A stretch of 64,000 bases of DNA. Source: Tachypleus tridentatus. Taxonomy: Eukaryota > Arthropoda > Merostomata > Xiphosura > Limulidae. Under the pieces are notes generated by a model that saw nothing but the letters and a program-made list of their open reading frames with translations, was not told the origin of the DNA and ran no database searches. This document shows, piece after piece, positions 24,781 to 35,739 of the stretch. The DNA lies in NCBI RefSeq assembly GCF_004210375.1, contig NC_134825.1, forward strand, positions 4,464,001-4,528,000, read 5' to 3'. Numbering within the stretch: the first letter of the stretch is position 1; the number at the start of each line of letters is the position of its first letter. Position numbers and translations under genes: made by a program.

Positions 24781-24860
24781 GTAAAAACGGCTCGTTTGGG
24801 TTGGGAAAGTTTTTACATATATATTTCTCTACAAGTGGGTTTTCTCGACATCACTGATTA
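24781..24860. repeat. Deleted foldback element remnant
   Basis: Contains 'gtaaaaacggctcgtttggg' followed closely by the inverted segment 'gtttttacatatatatttct' and then 'acaagtgggttttctcgac'. These match the outer ends of the foldback family seen near 5,631 and 25,345, with the central part missing. It appears to be a shortened copy in which the two arms are nearly fused. Confidence 0.55.
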
Positions 24861-25340
24861 TTATTTCACAAAGCATTTATGCAAACAGCCTGTGAGTAAT
24901 GTAATTTCACAGTATAATATGAGCTAGACATTTCCCAAGTGATTTATAACAATGTGAATAATATTTATATACAGTTTAAAGAGCAATAAAACAACAATAT
25001 ATATATACTGTTATGAGTTTAAAAAACAAATTAATTAGAAAATAGTTCATCTGAAAGGTTCCTATCAGATTTCATCTACCTTTAAAAGAGTTAATTTGAA
25101 AACAATGTTTTGATCTCTTGGAACAAAATATTTATAAAACTATTTGAACCTTTGCTCTGCTGCATTTACATTGTTGTACATACAGATATACATAATGTTT
25201 GATACTAAAAGAACACATACTTGTTTACTTCATTTACGATGTTCGTTAAAAGCAATACATCTCAACAACATTTCTTCATTGAATAATGACCTTAACATCT
25301 GTAACATCCAATCTCTACTTAGTTTATCCTCTTTCTGTAT
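24861..25340 (-). other. Intron sequence, nothing recognised
   Basis: AT-rich intron between two foldback remnants. I saw no supported exon. Confidence 0.45.
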
Positions 25341-25344
25341 CTCA

Positions 25345-25475
25345 GAACAGCTGGTATGGGTATTAACACTTTTATTGATAAAGAGAGAACAACGTTTTGA
25401 CCTTCCCAGGTCATCTTCAGGTGGTCTAGGAAGGTTGAAACGTTGTTCTCTCTTTAACACTTTTATAATACCATG
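25345..25475. repeat. Foldback (hairpin) repeat element
   Basis: Perfect or near-perfect inverted arms 'aaagagagaacaacgtttt' (from 25,380) and 'aaacgttgttctctcttt' (to 25,455) surround a loop 'ccttcccaggtcatcttcag' and its imperfect complement. The outer left end 'cagctggtatgggtattaac' matches the family at 5,631. The overlapping plus and minus reading frames over this palindrome are artefacts of its symmetry. Confidence 0.75.
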
Positions 25476-25681
25476 AAACATATCAGTTCTCATCTTGATT
25501 TTGTTTACCTAATAGCCTAGCTTCACAATATATGTACTACTGTCAAATACTGTGTATGTTAGCTCAATGAAAGAAAACAAGAGACCACACTCTTAGAAAA
25601 AAATATTTCCATACTTTCCATACTTATAAACTACAACAAAAACAAGATTCTTGATGACGAGAAACCCACTTGAAATAAAAA

Positions 25682-26751
25682 TGTATCTCAGAATGGCTGG
25701 TATGTGATACATAATTATTTACATTGTGGATTTTAGACTTGAATGGTTTTAGTGTTTTGCCTTATAAATTAGTTGACCCTAATGTATTCGTAATCTTACT
25801 TGTATCTCAGAATGGCTGGTATGTGATACATAATTATTTACATAGTGGATTTTACACTTGAATGGTTTTAGTGTTTTGCCTTATAAATTAGTTAACCCTA
25901 ATGTATTGGTAATCTTACTTGTATCTCAGAATGGCTGGTATGTGATACATATTTATTTACATAGTGGATTTTAGACTTGAATGGTTTTAGTGTTTTGCCT
26001 TATAAATTAGTTGACCCTAATGTATTTGTAATCTTACTTGTATCTCAGAATGGCTGGTATGTGATACATAATTATTTACATTGTGGATTTTAGACTTGAA
26101 TGGTTTTAATGTTTTGCCTTATAAATTAGTTGACCCTAATGTATTGGTAATCTTACTTGTATCTCAGAATGGCTGGTATGTGATACATAATTATTTACAT
26201 AGTGGATTTTGGACTTGAATGGTTTTAGTGTTTTGCCTTATAAATTAGTTGACCCTAATGTATTTGTAATCTTACTTGTATCTCAGAATGGCTGGTATGT
26301 GATACATAATTATTTACATAGTGGATTTTACACTTGAATGGTTTTAGTGTTTTGCCTTATAAATTAGTTGACCCTAATGTATTTGTAATCTTACTTGTAT
26401 CTCAGAATGGCTGGTATGTGATACATAATTATTTACATAGTGGATTTTAGACTTGAATGGTTTTAGTGTTTTGCCTTATAAATTAGTTGACCCTAATGTA
26501 TTTGTAATCTTACTTGTATCTCAGAATGGCTGGTATGTGATACATAATTATTTACATAGTGGATTTTACACTTGAATGGTTTTAGTGTTTTGCCTTATAA
26601 ATTAGTTGACCCTAATGTATTTGTAATCTTACTTGTATCTCAGAATGGCTGGTATGTGATACATAATTATTTACATAGTGGATTTTAGACTTGAATGGTT
26701 TTAGTGTTTTGCCTTATAAATTAGTTGACCCTAATGTATTGGTAATCTTAC
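25682..26751. repeat. 119-bp minisatellite abutting an exon, 9 units
   Basis: Unit of 119 bp starting 'gtatctcagaatggctggta' and ending 'gtaatcttactt'. Starts are near 25,682, 25,802, 25,921, 26,040, 26,159, 26,278, 26,397, 26,516 and 26,635. The final unit runs straight into the exon at 26,752. On the minus strand the unit begins with 'gtaagattac', which is exactly the 5' splice site used by that exon. Each internal unit therefore carries a copy in the context 'acaa|gtaagatt', against 'gcaa|gtaagatt' at the exon. The segment 'cagaatggctggtatg' resembles the end of the foldback family, so the unit probably combines intron start and transposon end. Confidence 0.95.
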
Positions 26752-26882
26752 TTGCTACAACTTTACTTTTCTCCATGACTTCCTTAGCTATAGTATGGTT
26801 AAGAGCTAATAGACGGGCCCTTCTTTTCTTTTCTTCATCCATTTTTTTCTTCATTGTTTCTGATAAAGACGATTTTTCAAAT
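26752..26882 (-). CDS. PLEKHA5/6/7-like gene, C-terminal helical exon
   Basis: Acceptor tttctttacag lies just above 26,882 and donor A|gtaagatt lies at 26,752. The exon has 131 nt, entered with two bases carried from the previous exon (AC+A = Thr) and left with one base. It encodes FEKSSLSETMKKKMDEEKKR followed by RARLLALNHTIAKEVMEKSK and VVA. The last part has the spacing of the C-terminal motif I remember from PLEKHA7 (LASEASQRSKQVAA-like), a predicted helix. The charge pattern (KKKMDEEKKRR) suggests a coiled coil. Its donor is the origin of the repeated unit in the adjoining 119-bp array. Confidence 0.85.
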
Positions 26883-27289
26883 CTGTAAAGAAATTCCGAG
26901 AGCAAGCTTTATATGATAATTCATAGATATTTTTCGACGTAACACTTTTATCACTTGCTGAAACATTTTTACTTCTAAAGTTATAAGGAAAATATATTCA
27001 TCATTACTTTTAACGAAATATCAAAATTAATAAAGATATAAAAATTCAGATACTAATACAATAACTATGGCAAGCAGAAGTTAACATTTCTTACACCGAA
27101 AGTACATTTCTGACAGGTACTTACCTATACTCACCTAAAGCTATGTCAATTCTGGTTTGTCTTCTATGCATTGCTAAGACTTTTCTTTGCTAATAGAGCA
27201 CCTCTCTTTTATATTCCATCAGTTTTGTGCCATTTGTGATCATTTGTTGCTCATGTAACTACCCTCCACCAATCACATTTTACCATTTA
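26883..27289 (-). other. Intron sequence
   Basis: Intron directly upstream of the 26,752-26,882 exon. I saw no exon and no tandem repeat. Confidence 0.45.
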
Positions 27290-28670
27290 TATTATCAAAG
27301 CTAGCTCCCTCTACTATTCCACCACAATCCTCACTTTCAAGAACTGGCAGGTACAAACAAGAAACACTGGCATATCAGTGGGAAGTGTGTGTGAGGAGGT
27401 ATATGTATCAGAAATACATTCAGCACAAGAAACTGTTAACTTAAAAAACAGTCTTCCCATCTCTCATCCAAAGCTAGAATCCCACATTACATAGGTGGAC
27501 AGGCTGCTGAAGGTGCCTCAATATTCAATCAAGTGGAAAGAGAATGCACTGAAAAGGAAGCACACCTGTATGGTGGAGCACTACTTCTGGAACAGGTATG
27601 TTCTTTGTTCAGTAATCAACACAGCAATACAGAGAATGTGAAACAGAACAGGCAGGTACAAATGTATTCAGGAAAGAGACATAAAGCACCAAATCAGCTA
27701 AATAACTATGACTTGAAACAGCACAGCACGGACAAACACGAAAGGTCTACCGTGTGAGTGACCACAAGCCCGAATAAATATCTGTCAATGGTAGTGTGCC
27801 TTGGGTTACATTGGAGTACATCAAGTGCAGCCTATCCAATGGAAACACCTTGTATAACAAACTGTAGTTAGCAAGTGCACTGCTCTTGGCCAAAACAAGA
27901 CTTAGGGGAAGCATCTTGGATACATATGATTATACAAAAAACAATAAGAGGTATAAGTGTGATTGTGAGGTTCTTCAGGACCAGACTGTTGTAAACATGC
28001 CAGCTACATATGTAGCAAGACGTAGTACTCAACATAGTGATAGTGAGCCATAGTATTAGTGACAGAAAAAAATGAAATAATCAGATGTGGTCAGGGCTAA
28101 AGGACCATGAATCATACATGAATAGGTCAGGTGTGGTCTGCCCTGGAAAAGGTCACAAAGGGGATGCACATTGAGATATGCTGAATTTTGTCAAATGCAG
28201 TCCATCTAGGTAAAAACACCCAGTGGAACTCAGGGGAAATGCTTTGGATAAGAGTTGTCTGTATGAGCAAAAGCATCCAGGGGAAGCATCTTGGGATACA
28301 TCAGGTTATGCCAAGAGCAGTCCACCTGGGGAAAGAACAATATAGAGATCAACAAGTGCAGTCTACCTGGGCAACATCAAGAGAGAAGTAATCTTGACAA
28401 AGAAAATTAGGTGAGGTGCAGTCTACCAAGAAAAAAAACATCCACAAGAAGTGCCTTGGGTTACAACAGATTCTACCAAGTACAGACCATCAAACAGTAA
28501 ACGTCCAGTGGAAGCACCTTGCATAAAAATTATAATCAACAAGAGAGGCCCGTCAAGTTTAAGATCATCATCAGTCATCCCCTTGGATCCTGTTATTATA
28601 TAATCATTGTTCAGTATAGAAATGAGTATAACAACAATGGCTCTCTTCTCACGTAGTATAGATAATGTGT
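27290..28670. repeat. Dispersed repeat, copy 1 (unamplified form)
   Basis: This segment is similar to 49,815-51,900. Shared landmarks in the same order are 'gctccctctactattccacc', an 'aactggcag' block followed by 'cagtgggaagtg', 'gctagaatcccacattacat', and 'ttctggaacaggtatgttct' with 'ttgttcagtaa'. The body to the right is a very degenerate series of 60-80 bp units with 'aagtgcagtctacctgggca' and 'ggaagcaccttgg' motifs. It carries one copy of the unit that is expanded into a 51-bp array in the other copy. I cannot assign a transposon class. It lies in an intron. Confidence 0.65.
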
Positions 28671-28820
28671 AAAGTTTGATGTTTTTGTTGATAAAAAGAT
28701 ATTTAATTAATTAATAATTACATGTAAGACTATTTACCATGACAAGAATATATTATATATTTTATAAGCTCACATTGTAGTTACAAAGAAAGACATTTAT
28801 TGAAAGACTAAAATATTTAC

Positions 28821-28954
28821 GTTGTGCTTTCCGATAGCATCTTCCTTATATTTTCTGCTTTGAGGTCTCTCTTAAGTTTTTCTGCAACTGACAACATTTC
28901 TGGCTCATCTTCTATGTAACGTTCAGGAATGTCAATTTTTTGAGGAAGACCAAG
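28821..28954 (-). CDS. PLEKHA5/6/7-like gene, conserved C-terminal exon
   Basis: Acceptor actttttccag lies above 28,954 and donor AC|gtaaatatt lies at 28,821. The exon has 134 nt, phase 0 in and phase 2 out. It encodes LGLPQKIDIPERYIEDEPEM, then LSVAEKLKRDLKAENIRKML and SEST. The run IPERYIExEPE followed by a Glu/Lys/Arg-rich stretch and an I-R-x-(I/M)-L motif is what I recall as the conserved C-terminal block of PLEKHA5, 6 and 7 (PERYIEL/PERYVDLEPE-like). It is the best single piece of evidence for the family. Confirmation would need a protein search. Confidence 0.87.
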
Positions 28955-29639
28955 CTGGAAAAAGTTTTATTTAAAACCAGAAACTATAAACAAACTCTAA
29001 AGCCACACACCTTACATTTAATCAGTTTTATTATACTTTTGACACAACCACAGCTGTAAGACAGATAAATTTACATTGGATGGTTAACAGCAAGAAGAGA
29101 AAAACAGGCAATGTTAACAGAAAAACAATTCCTGCCCATTCTCAAAACAATTCCTGCTCATTCTCACACTAGTGTGACAGCTCAAAAACCTTGAAATGTG
29201 ACCTTGCTTTTTGTGTAGTTTTGTCTGTCTTTTTATTATTACTTTATAGACAATGACATAGATAACTATAAAATAAACATTAAATAGAAAATTTATAAAA
29301 ATATACATCACCATTAGGTAGCCCGTCAAACACTGTACACCCATTACATCATCAATATACCACTAACACATTATTAATACTGATATACAATTCCCAGCTA
29401 ATCAGTTGTTGATATACCACTACTACTTTAACAAAAAATGCAGGTATATCTCTACCAGTTCAAAAAACAGTGTTAATATGTCATTACCAGTTCATCAAAC
29501 AAAACAGGTGTACAATACATAGCCCACAAAACACTGTGCACACACACCGCCACTTCATAAAATACATACATTATTAATTCACCTAAAATATGCAGGTGTA
29601 AAGTAAAGACTCCACAAAAAATACTAACATACATTATTA
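28955..29639 (-). other. Intron sequence, degenerate start of the 52-bp array
   Basis: AT-rich intron. From about 29,350 scattered motifs such as 'cattattac' and 'cactaacac' foreshadow the tandem array that becomes regular at about 29,640. No exon was seen. Confidence 0.45.
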
Positions 29640-31307
29640 CCTCATTAACATACAACTAACATATTGTTAAACAATATTTAATACATTATTACCTCATTAA
29701 CATACTACTAACATATTGTTAAACAATACTAACATACATTAGTACCTCATTAACATACTACTAACATATTGTTAAACAATACTAACATACATTATTACCT
29801 CATTAACATACCACTAACATATTGTTAAACAGTACTTAATGCATTATTACCTCATTAACATACTACTAACATATTGTTAAACAATACTAACATACATTAT
29901 TACCTCATTAACATACCACTAACATATTGTTAAACAATACTTAATACATTATTACCTCATTAACATACTACTAACATATTGTTAAACAATACTTAATACA
30001 TTATTACCTCATTAACATACTACTAACATATTGTTAAACAATACTTAATACATTATTACCACATTAACATACCACTAACATATTGTTAAACAATACTTAA
30101 TACATTATTACCTCATTAACATACCACTAACATATTGTTAAACAATACTTAATACATTATTACCTCATTAACATACTACTAACATATTGTTAAACAATAC
30201 TTAATACATTATTACCTCATTAACATACTACTAACATATTGTTAAACAATACTTAATACATTATTACCACATTAACATACCACTAACATGTTGTTAAACA
30301 ATACTTAATACATTATTGCCTCGTTAACATACTACTAACATATTGTTAAACAATACTTAATACATTATTACCTCATTAACATACTACTAACATATTGTTA
30401 AACAATACTTAATACATTATTACCACATTAACATACCACTAACATATTGTTAAACAATACTTAATACATTATTACCTCATTAACATACCACTAACATATT
30501 GTTAAACAATACTTAATACATTATTACCTCGTTAACATACTACTAACATGTTGTTAAACAATACTTAATGCATTATTGCCTCGTTAACATACTACTAACA
30601 TGTTGTTAAACAATAGCTTAATACATTATTACCACGTTAACATACCACTAACATATTGTTAAACAATACTTAATACATTATTACCTCATTAACATACTAC
30701 TAACATATTGTTAAACAATACTTAATACATTATTACCTCATTAACATACTACTAACATATTGTTAAACAATACTTAATACATTATTACCTCATTAACATA
30801 CTACTAACATATTGTTAAACAATACTTAATACATTACCTCATTAACATACTACTAACATATTGTTAAACAATACTAACATACATTATTACCTCATTAACA
30901 TACAACTAACATATTGTTAAACAATATTTAATACATTATTACCTCATTAACATACTACTAACATATTGTTAAACAATACTAACATACATTATTACCTCAT
31001 TAACATACTACTAACATATTGTTAAACAATACTAACATACATTATTACCTCATTAACATACCACTAACATATTGTTAAACAATACTAACATACATTATTA
31101 CCTCATCAACATACCACTAACATATTGTTAAACAATACTTACATACATTACTACCTCATTAAACTACACATCTAGTTCACCAAAGCATGTAGTTAGACGT
31201 CTAGTTTAACAATACTGATATACATTACTACCTCATTAACATACCACTAACATATTGTTAAACAATACTGACATACATTACTACTTCATCAACATACCAT
31301 TAACATA
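29640..31307. repeat. 52-bp minisatellite, left part
   Basis: Unit approximately 'taacatattgttaaacaata' plus 'cttaatacattattacctca' plus 'ttaacatactac', period 52 bp. A second unit form has 'ctaacatac' in place of 'cttaatac'. Near 31,165-31,200 the pattern is interrupted by 'catctagttcaccaaagcat', the unit of another array at 33,147. A Tc1-like element sits at the right edge and the same array resumes beyond it. Confidence 0.93.
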
Positions 31308-32863
31308 CACTGATGGCCAAAATCTTAAGGCAAATGAGCATAAAGAAAAAATATGCATTTTGCATTGTTAGACTCAACCACTTATTTGAGTAGAGCTTCG
31401 AAAAAGGAAAATAAGAAAAGAGAAAATAAAAATAAAAATTTTTTAGTATTTAATAGGGAAATGTGAACACTATGAAATTAGCCTAAATACTAGCTGGTCA
31501 AAAGTTTAAGACTACACTGAAACCAAGTGTTAATTGGTAAACACGTAACGAAATTTAGTTATCTGTGTTCAAGCATCAGTGTTGTTAACACCTCCCACTG
31601 ACATTTCCTGTGTTACATTGGGTAAAAACATGGCAAAGGCGAAGACGTTGACAGGGTTTGAACGTAGCAGAATTGTCGAGCTGCAAAAGCAAGGTCACTC
31701 TCAACGTGCCATCGCTGGTGAGATTGGGCGTAGTAAAACTGCTGTTGCAAATTTCGTAAAAGACACTGAGGGATAAGGAATGAGAATTTCAAGTGGTCAG
31801 CCCAAGAAACGTTTGACTGCGTTTAGCAGGAGGATTCGACGGATTGTCTGGCAAGACACCAGCTGATCGTCGAACCAGATTAAGGCCCTTACGGATGCAT
31901 AATGCAGCTCAAGAACAATAGGATAGCATCTACAAAAGAAAGGTGCTAAAACCCGTAAACGTCTTTAAAGGCCATGCCTCCTTCCACACCACGAAACAGT
32001 TCAGTTAAACTTTGCTGAGAAGCACCAATCATGGGACATAGAAAAGTGGATGAAGGTTTTGTTCTCTGATGAGAAAAAATTTAACCTGGATGGTCCAGAT
32101 GTCTTCCAACGTTACTGGCATATTAAGGATATCCCACCGGAGATGTTTGCTATATGACACAGCGGAGGAGGTTCAATCATGATCTGGGGTGCTTTCTCCT
32201 TCCATGGAACAATGGAGCTTCAGGTTTTACAGGGTCATCAAATAGCAGCTGGCTACATTGGCATGTTGGAGAGAGCATCCTTATTGACTGAAGGCCCTTG
32301 CTTGTGTGGAAATGACTGGGTCTTTCAGCAGGACAACACTGCAATCCACAATGCCCACAGGACAAAGGACTTTTTTCATGGCAAATAACATGATTCTTTT
32401 GGACCATCCAGCGTGTTTGCCTGAACTGAACCCCAATGAAAATGTTTCGGGGTGGATGGGAAGGGAAGTCTATAGAAATGGACATCAATTCCAAACAGTG
32501 AGTGATCTTCGTGAAGCCATCTTCACCACCTAGAATAACATTCCAGCCAGCCTTCTGCAAATCCTTATATCGACCATTCCAAAGCAAATGTTTGAAGTTA
32601 TTCACTATGACAACCGTGTAACTCACTGCTGAGCATTTTCAACCCTGTTTAGGCCTTCTTTTTGGTATGGTCTTAGACTTTTGACCAGCTAGTATTTAGG
32701 CTAATTTCATAGTGTTCAAATATTCTCTATTAAATGCTATTTTATTTTCCCTTTTCTTATTTTCATCTTTCAAAGCTCTACTCAAATAAGTGGTTGAGTC
32801 TAACAATGCAAAATGCATATTTTTTCTTTATGTTTATTGGCCTTAAGATTTTGGCCAGCAGTG
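31308..32863 (+). mobile_element. Tc1-like DNA transposon (decayed, DD34E)
   Basis: A 1,556-bp element flanked by TA on both sides (31,306-31,307 and 32,864-32,865). It begins CACTGATGGCCAAAATC and ends with the inverted GATTTTGGCCAGCAGTG. The inverted repeats are long: about 215 bp (31,308-31,522 against about 32,650-32,863) with few mismatches, including 'gcattgttagactcaaccac'. A broken transposase gene lies between them. CACTG-type ends, TA target and a DD34E-spaced enzyme place it in the Tc1/mariner superfamily. It is inserted in a 52-bp minisatellite within an intron of the minus-strand gene. Confidence 0.93.
31630..32632 (+). pseudogene. Tc1-like transposase, inactivated
   Basis: The start ATG at 31,630 opens MAKAKTLTGFERSRIVELQK, then QGHSQRAIAGEIGRSKTAV: the N-terminal paired-like helix-turn-helix of Tc1 transposases. 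The full span is about 334 codons, normal for the family. The catalytic acidic residues can be followed: first Asp in [12 protein letters not shown] (near 32,060), second Asp in VFQQDNTAIHNA (near 32,330), and Glu in LNPNEN (near 32,437), with 34 residues between the last two. It is broken by a stop soon after KDTEG (near 31,773), an in-frame TGA near 32,154, and a frameshift near 32,370 at a T run. It would no longer make active enzyme. Confidence 0.92.
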
Positions 32864-32865
32864 TA

Positions 32866-33146
32866 TTGTTAAACAACACTGACATACAGTACTACCTTAT
32901 CAATATACCACTAACATATTATTAAACTATACTGATATACATTACTACTAATGTATTGTTAAACAATACTGACATGTATTACTACCTCCTCAACATACCA
33001 CTAATGTATTTTAAACAATACTTACATACATCACTACCTCATCAACATATCACTAACATATTGTTAAACAATACTGGCATAGATTATTACCTCATCAACA
33101 TATCACTAACATATTGTTAAACAATACTGGCATAGATTACCACCTC
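32866..33146. repeat. 52-bp minisatellite, right part
   Basis: Continuation of the 52-bp array after the transposon: 'attgttaaacaacactgaca', 'actacctcatcaacatacca'. Units here are more diverged than those in the left part, as expected at the edge of an array. Confidence 0.85.
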
Positions 33147-33420
33147 ACCAAAGCATGTAGCTACACATCTAGTTCACCAATGCACGTAGCTATACATCTA
33201 GGTCACAAAAGCATGTAGGTATACATGTAGTTCACCAAAGCATGAAGCTAGACATCTAATTCACCAAAGCATGTAGCTACACATCTAGGTCTCAAAAGCA
33301 TTTAGCTTGACATCTAGTTCACCAAAGCATGTAACTAAACATCTATTTCACCAAAGAATGTAGCTCTACATCTAATCTGTCAAAGAAATTAGATTTACAC
33401 CTAACTCACCAAAGAGCATA
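33147..33420. repeat. About 29-bp minisatellite, about 9 units
   Basis: Unit approximately 'caccaaagcatgtagctaga' plus 'catctagtt', with substitutions in nearly every copy. A single isolated copy occurs within the 52-bp array near 31,165-31,200, which suggests exchange between the two arrays or a shared ancestor. Confidence 0.85.
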
Positions 33421-34118
33421 AATTACAAAATTCACAGATAGGGTCTGGCACAAATTTGAGCTTGTGACAAGAAAGTGACAAAAATAGATTGATAGTTATT
33501 TTCATATAACTTAGCTATCATTTGTAGTTTTTAGAACCACTTTCTTACATCAGAAGTAAAACACAGCAAAAAGTGTGTATATATTAATCAAATATTCATT
33601 TTAAAAATAGTCTTTTATCAGTATAAGAATAAAATATAAAACCAATATATCTCATACACAATTGCTAAGTGTCCACATGTATATACTTCTCTTTGACTGG
33701 TTTCCACAAAATGTAATATGCTGTAATAATTACATGCATACAAAACACCAGAGACCTTGATATATATATACACACACAACATTAATCCACAGTTTGTACA
33801 CATTCATACAACACAATGACATCATATACTCAGAACTACAAGTAATAAGTATTTTTCACTCTAGTTGTCAAAAGTAGTTATCTTTAAATTATTAATATTT
33901 ATCTATAGTTGTTATTTGCTACAAAACATAATTATCTTCCATTTCACAGAAGCAGTAATTACAATAAAAAAAATAATTTATTTATCTGGAGAAGGTCTTA
34001 AGCTATTCATTTATGATAAGAGATTATCAGTATATTTTAGATATAAATATAAAACTTAATTTATATATCGTTAATGAGAAATTACTTCAGTTGTGAGTAC
34101 TGATGTAAACCATTTTAC
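33421..34118 (-). other. Intron sequence, nothing recognised
   Basis: AT-rich intron. No exon or mobile element was recognised here. Confidence 0.45.
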
Positions 34119-34153
34119 CTGGGAGATCAAATAATATGGTCTTTGCAGCACTT
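34119..34153 (-). CDS. Possible small alternative exon
   Basis: Minus strand: tttttgttgctcattag|, then 35 nt, then |gtaaaatgg. In the frame that would join phase 0 into the next exon it reads VLQRPYYLISQ with two leading bases, and the join would be ...ISQ-LGLPQ. The 35-nt length demands one carried base, but the upstream exon ends cleanly in phase 0. It could be a real cassette exon using another upstream donor, or a chance match. Direct splicing of 34,319 to 28,954 keeps the frame without it. Confidence 0.25.
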
Positions 34154-34318
34154 CTAATGAGCAACAAAAATTAGAGAAATGGTTATTATTAAAATATCTC
34201 ACTTTATAGCAATGCCACTTATTATAATTCAAAATTTAAAATTCTAATTACAAATAAAGCTATGCAATATTACATATTAAGGTACATTTTCATAAGAACA
34301 AATTACTATAAAACTTAC

Positions 34319-34441
34319 TTCTCTATCAATAAGTTTTTCATCAAATATTTCAGATCTTCTGATTGTGCTACGTACAATATCAGGTGTACTCGCTGTGCGT
34401 GAATAACGGTCCATGTGACAATAACGTGAAGAATGACCAAA
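34319..34441 (-). CDS. PLEKHA5/6/7-like gene, internal exon
   Basis: Acceptor ctgtttttaag lies above 34,441 and the strong donor GAA|gtaagt lies at 34,319. The exon is 123 nt, phase 0 in and out, 41 codons. It encodes FGHSSRYCHMDRYSRTASTP, DIVRSTIRRSEIFDEKLIDR, E. Serine/threonine and arginine-rich spacing (RTASTPD, RSTIRRS) suggests phosphorylation sites in a disordered linker. DEKLIDRE then leads directly into LGLPQKIDIPERY of the next exon, an order I believe is conserved in PLEKHA5-like proteins. Confidence 0.83.
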
Positions 34442-35151
34442 CTTAAAAACAGATTTAAAAATATGAATGAAATCAAAACAAATTCAAGAAAGCATACTAA
34501 TATCAATGAACTTGCAATTATGTAAGAATGGAAAGTACTAGTTTCCAGAAAATAAAATAACAGTGTACATGGTCATAGTTATTACATGTTCATTCAAACT
34601 TTTATCACATGAGCTTGCTGTTTTGTGACAGATGTTGAATTTAGTAGCGTGAGCTTTTTAAATTAATAAAACAGAGAGTCCCTAGTTCAAGGCCACATAC
34701 CTTAACAGCATAATTATTTGTAGTTACATTACAGACACCAAAATTATGAATCAACATTAAATAAAACAGAACAGTTCTTTAAAAAAACTGACCAATACAT
34801 CAGGTGGTCAAACAAGGAAGTTCACAAAGCTTAATATCAAGTAAAGTGTGGTGAACACTTCACTATTACATGATCAAGCAGTACCTGGGATCAAATATAA
34901 ATTTTTTATATATATTCTGATTACACCTGCTATAGTTTAGATTTATGTTATGACATGTAATTCATCATTCTCAGGAATGACTGGTTGTGACCAAACACAC
35001 AATTTATACTACATAAAGTAACAAAATCAACCTTAGTTATAATATTAATTTCATTTCTTAGAGATCACGTGTCACAGACAAACTGTGATCCAATTACAAG
35101 CTACACTATGTCATGTGATCAAATCTTTCACACTTCCAGCATTTAACTCAC
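34442..35151 (-). other. Intron sequence, nothing recognised
   Basis: An intron of 710 bp between two supported exons. No internal exon or repeat was recognised. Confidence 0.6.
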
Positions 35152-35364
35152 CATTCTGGGAGATGACTGGTCAACTAGTGGTTGGGATCCAGTACCTGTA
35201 ATTGTATGATGTCTCCTTTTTGGTTTCCTATGTGCCTGTACAAAATGTCTTGGGCTCATCTGAGGGCGAGAATTAGTTGACTTGCGCTCTGTGGAAGACG
35301 TGGAAAGAGAAGTAGAGACCCCTCCAAACAATCGTTCATGGGCACTTAAGGTCTTCCTATGGGT
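35152..35364 (-). CDS. PLEKHA5/6/7-like gene, internal exon
   Basis: Acceptor actttatacag lies above 35,364 and donor ATG|gtgagt lies at 35,152. The exon is 213 nt, phase 0 in and out, 71 codons. It encodes THRKTLSAHERLFGGVSTSL, a Ser/Thr-rich stretch, SPRHFVQAHRKPKRRHHTIT, and GTGSQPLVDQSSPRM. The basic KPKRRHHTITG segment resembles the basic/HHT motif I recall in PLEKHA proteins and would be a plausible kinase or 14-3-3 site, which is inference. Alternative acceptors in the other phases run into stops at once, so phase 0 entry is forced. Confidence 0.83.
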
Positions 35365-35739
35365 CTGTATAAAGTATATTTTAAGTCAAACTCACAGAAT
35401 ATTTAATTTTTGTATACAACATATTTTATACAGTAAGTCATTTATCCCACTATTTTAGTTTTTCATTTATAACTTGTCCCACCGTTGAGCTAAGCTTATA
35501 TATTTTTTTAAATATATATTTAGACTTAGTATCACTTACAGCAAAAATACCTGGTTTGGTAATAAGTCAATGGTTTGAAAAGTGTAGATTTCAGGTAAGA
35601 AGCATAAGGCTTTTACTGAGACACAGATTATACAAAGTTTAAAATATATTTTTATAACAAAAGAAAAACAAAATGAAGTGATTTCAGACATCTAAATATG
35701 ATGAAAACAAAGAACTTTTAGATAAATCTTATTGCTTAC

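Noticed and set aside
25144..25493. Overlapping plus and minus frames of 110 and 87 codons
   Set aside because: They mirror one another across the foldback palindrome.
32177..32626. 149-codon minus-strand frame across the transposon
   Set aside because: It is a shadow of the plus-strand Tc1-like transposase.
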